Positions 6,194-7,422 of a stretch of 7,422 nt of DNA are shown piece after piece. The stretch spans positions 79,499 through 86,920 of the forward strand of contig DENA01000013.1 of NCBI GenBank assembly GCA_002359465.1, given 5' to 3'. Source of the stretch: Ruminococcaceae bacterium UBA2656 (GTDB lineage: Bacteria; Bacillota; Clostridia; Oscillospirales; Acutalibacteraceae). The translations under genes were made by a program, and so were the position numbers. The notes beneath the pieces were generated by a model. The model was given only the letters and a program-made list of their open reading frames with translations, searched no databases and was not told the origin of the DNA. The first letter of the stretch is position 1, and each line of letters starts with the position of its first letter.

Positions 6194-7422
6194 GGAAATA
6201 TTCAGCTGGCTTTGTTTCTTCATCAGCATGCTGATGATTGCGGGAATCCTGATCGTGGTGCTTTTCTCCGGCGTCATTGTGAACCGTGGAGACTATTTGC
6301 TCAGAGAAGTAAACGACGCCTTTGAACCGGATTACCAGAGCACGTCCATGTTCCGGCAAACAATGTCGAGCCAGCTGGGGGACATTCTGGACACGCTGGC
6401 CTCCGAAACAGAGGAAAACACCTACATTTGGGAACAGCTCGATCAGGATTCAGGAAAAAATATTCTCTATTCGGCTGGAACGCGCGAAGAGCCCGCCAAG
6501 CACTCCAACGGGTATGCGGGTCTGGATTTGAATACCGCTCCGCTTCCCAAGGGATATAACTTTAAAATGTATTTTGATGGAAAAAAGGTGACGGTGACAA
6601 AAGACGGAAAAACGGTCGACATTTACGGTGACGGCGTTTACCGCCCCGGAAAATCCACGTGGTATGTACCGGGGTATTCCAGCAACACCGGTTTCAGCTA
6701 CTACGGAATGGATGAGATGCGGGTTACCCTGCTCGCCAGAACAGAACCTGTCACGCCCGTAAAAGGATACAGTTCCCTGACCTATATTCCGGAAGCCCAG
6801 CGCAATCTGAAAACCGCTCTGTACGCGGGCGGCTTCTTTCTGGTACTTGGGGTAATCGCCTTCGCTGTGTATCTTCTGCTCCGCAGGGACAAAAAAGACG
6901 CCGATCTGGCGCTTGCCCGCCTTTCCGGCTGGTTCTGGTGGGAATTCAAGGCTTTGTGCACCGTCGCGCTGATTTGCATGGACTTTACGCTTATGACTCA
7001 TTCCTGGAGCAATGATTGGTTCCTGTGGGGTTTCTGCGCGGTGATTTCACTGTTCTGCTATTATGTTGTTGTGAACGATATGCGCTATAACCGTCCATTT
7101 TATCGGCACAATATTTTTCATTCCGCTCTGAAAAGCTACAAAAGGTTTGAGTTTGCAAAACCCTTCCAGCAGCAGATGGTTCAGCGTTTCCGGACGCTGC
7201 TCGTGGCTGAAATCCTGCTGTTGCTGTTTGGCTTAACCGTGACGGCCATTGTTCATCCCAGCGCTCTTTTTGTGCTGATTTTCCTTCTGATGGTTCTTGC
7301 CGGAATGATTTATCTGATTTACCGGTATATGCGCAGATTTCAGAATACCGTCTACGACATGGGGCTTTTAATCAACCAGATATCCCTTGTCAAATCCGGC
7401 GATCTGATGACAACGCTGGAGC
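6168..7422 (+). CDS. Multi-spanning sensor histidine kinase, N-terminal part (cut by window end)
   Basis: Read directly from the plus strand: the frame is open from TTG 6168 to the window end, 418 residues so far; no ATG precedes the first membrane helix. From TTG 6168 the protein starts MATKLKKFKEIF, a basic leader before TM1 (about 15-38). A probable extracellular domain follows (about 39-216), rich in Tyr, Gly and Asp. Then come TM2 (about 217-238), two helices around 262-278 and 284-303, a charged cytoplasmic-looking loop (about 304-341), and two more helices around 343-362 and 365-386. The visible end, DMGLLINQISLVKSGDL (397-413), resembles the linker just before the DHp helix in clostridial kinases, so the phospho-acceptor His and ATPase domain should lie just beyond the edge. 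These catalytic parts are not seen. TTG 6180 is an alternative start. It overlaps the regulator gene by 26 bp, suggesting translational coupling. The ligand is unknown. Confidence 0.8.
   Translation, partial: MATKLKKFKEIFSWLCFFISMLMIAGILIVVLFSGVIVNRGDYLLREVNDAFEPDYQSTSMFRQTMSSQLGDILDTLASETEENTYIWEQLDQDSGKNILYSAGTREEPAKHSNGYAGLDLNTAPLPKGYNFKMYFDGKKVTVTKDGKTVDIYGDGVYRPGKSTWYVPGYSSNTGFSYYGMDEMRVTLLARTEPVTPVKGYSSLTYIPEAQRNLKTALYAGGFFLVLGVIAFAVYLLLRRDKKDADLALARLSGWFWWEFKALCTVALICMDFTLMTHSWSNDWFLWGFCAVISLFCYYVVVNDMRYNRPFYRHNIFHSALKSYKRFEFAKPFQQQMVQRFRTLLVAEILLLLFGLTVTAIVHPSALFVLIFLLMVLAGMIYLIYRYMRRFQNTVYDMGLLINQISLVKSGDLMTTLE

Noticed and set aside
6450..7001. A 183-codon minus-strand open frame within the sensor kinase region
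   Set aside because: The plus strand reads continuously as a membrane sensor with plausible helices and linker, so the antisense frame is a shadow.

Overview
The window looks like ordinary chromosome from a Gram-positive Clostridia-type bacterium, probably a moderately GC-rich member near the Oscillospiraceae/Ruminococcaceae. This is inferred from strong AGGAGG-like ribosome binding sites, TTG start codons, a Firmicutes-type TmcAL tail, a full-length formate-tetrahydrofolate ligase, and a two-component pair of the style common in Clostridia. No mobile element, CRISPR array, rRNA or tRNA was seen.

Layout. (1) Positions 1-1185, plus strand: the last 72 codons of a TmcAL-type tRNA(Met) cytidine acetate ligase, then a 311-residue protein of the aldose-epimerase-like/DUF4380 kind, probably co-transcribed. 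(2) Positions 1186-1289: a convergent gap holding a strong hairpin that can terminate transcription from both sides. (3) Positions 1290-5228, minus strand: a tightly packed five-gene run, transcribed right to left as fhs, tsaE, tsaB, rpiB, upp. Two junctions are 4-bp ATGA overlaps. A single extended -10 promoter lies just upstream of fhs. (4) Positions 5229-5491: a divergent intergenic region with one extended -10 promoter facing each way and a tandem 23-bp imperfect repeat in the regulator's leader. (5) Positions 5492-7422, plus strand: an OmpR/PhoB-class response regulator overlapping a multi-spanning sensor histidine kinase, which is cut by the window end before its kinase core.

How they work together. 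The minus-strand operon joins one-carbon metabolism (Fhs makes 10-formyl-THF), tRNA t6A37 modification (TsaE, TsaB), the pentose phosphate pathway (RpiB) and uracil salvage (Upp). Fhs, RpiB and Upp all feed nucleotide supply: formyl groups for purines, ribose-5-phosphate for PRPP, and PRPP plus uracil to UMP. TsaB and TsaE are separated from the rimI and tsaD genes that often follow them. The two-component pair senses something outside the membrane; its target genes are not evident, though the leader repeats could be an autoregulatory site.

Several open frames have in-frame upstream start codons that are probably not used. Starts were assigned by Shine-Dalgarno position: 250 (TTG), 1922, 3541, 5492 and 6168 (TTG). 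I found no clear novel system. The most useful leads are the gene mix in the operon, the leader repeats, the unusual sensor architecture and the uncharacterised 311-residue protein.
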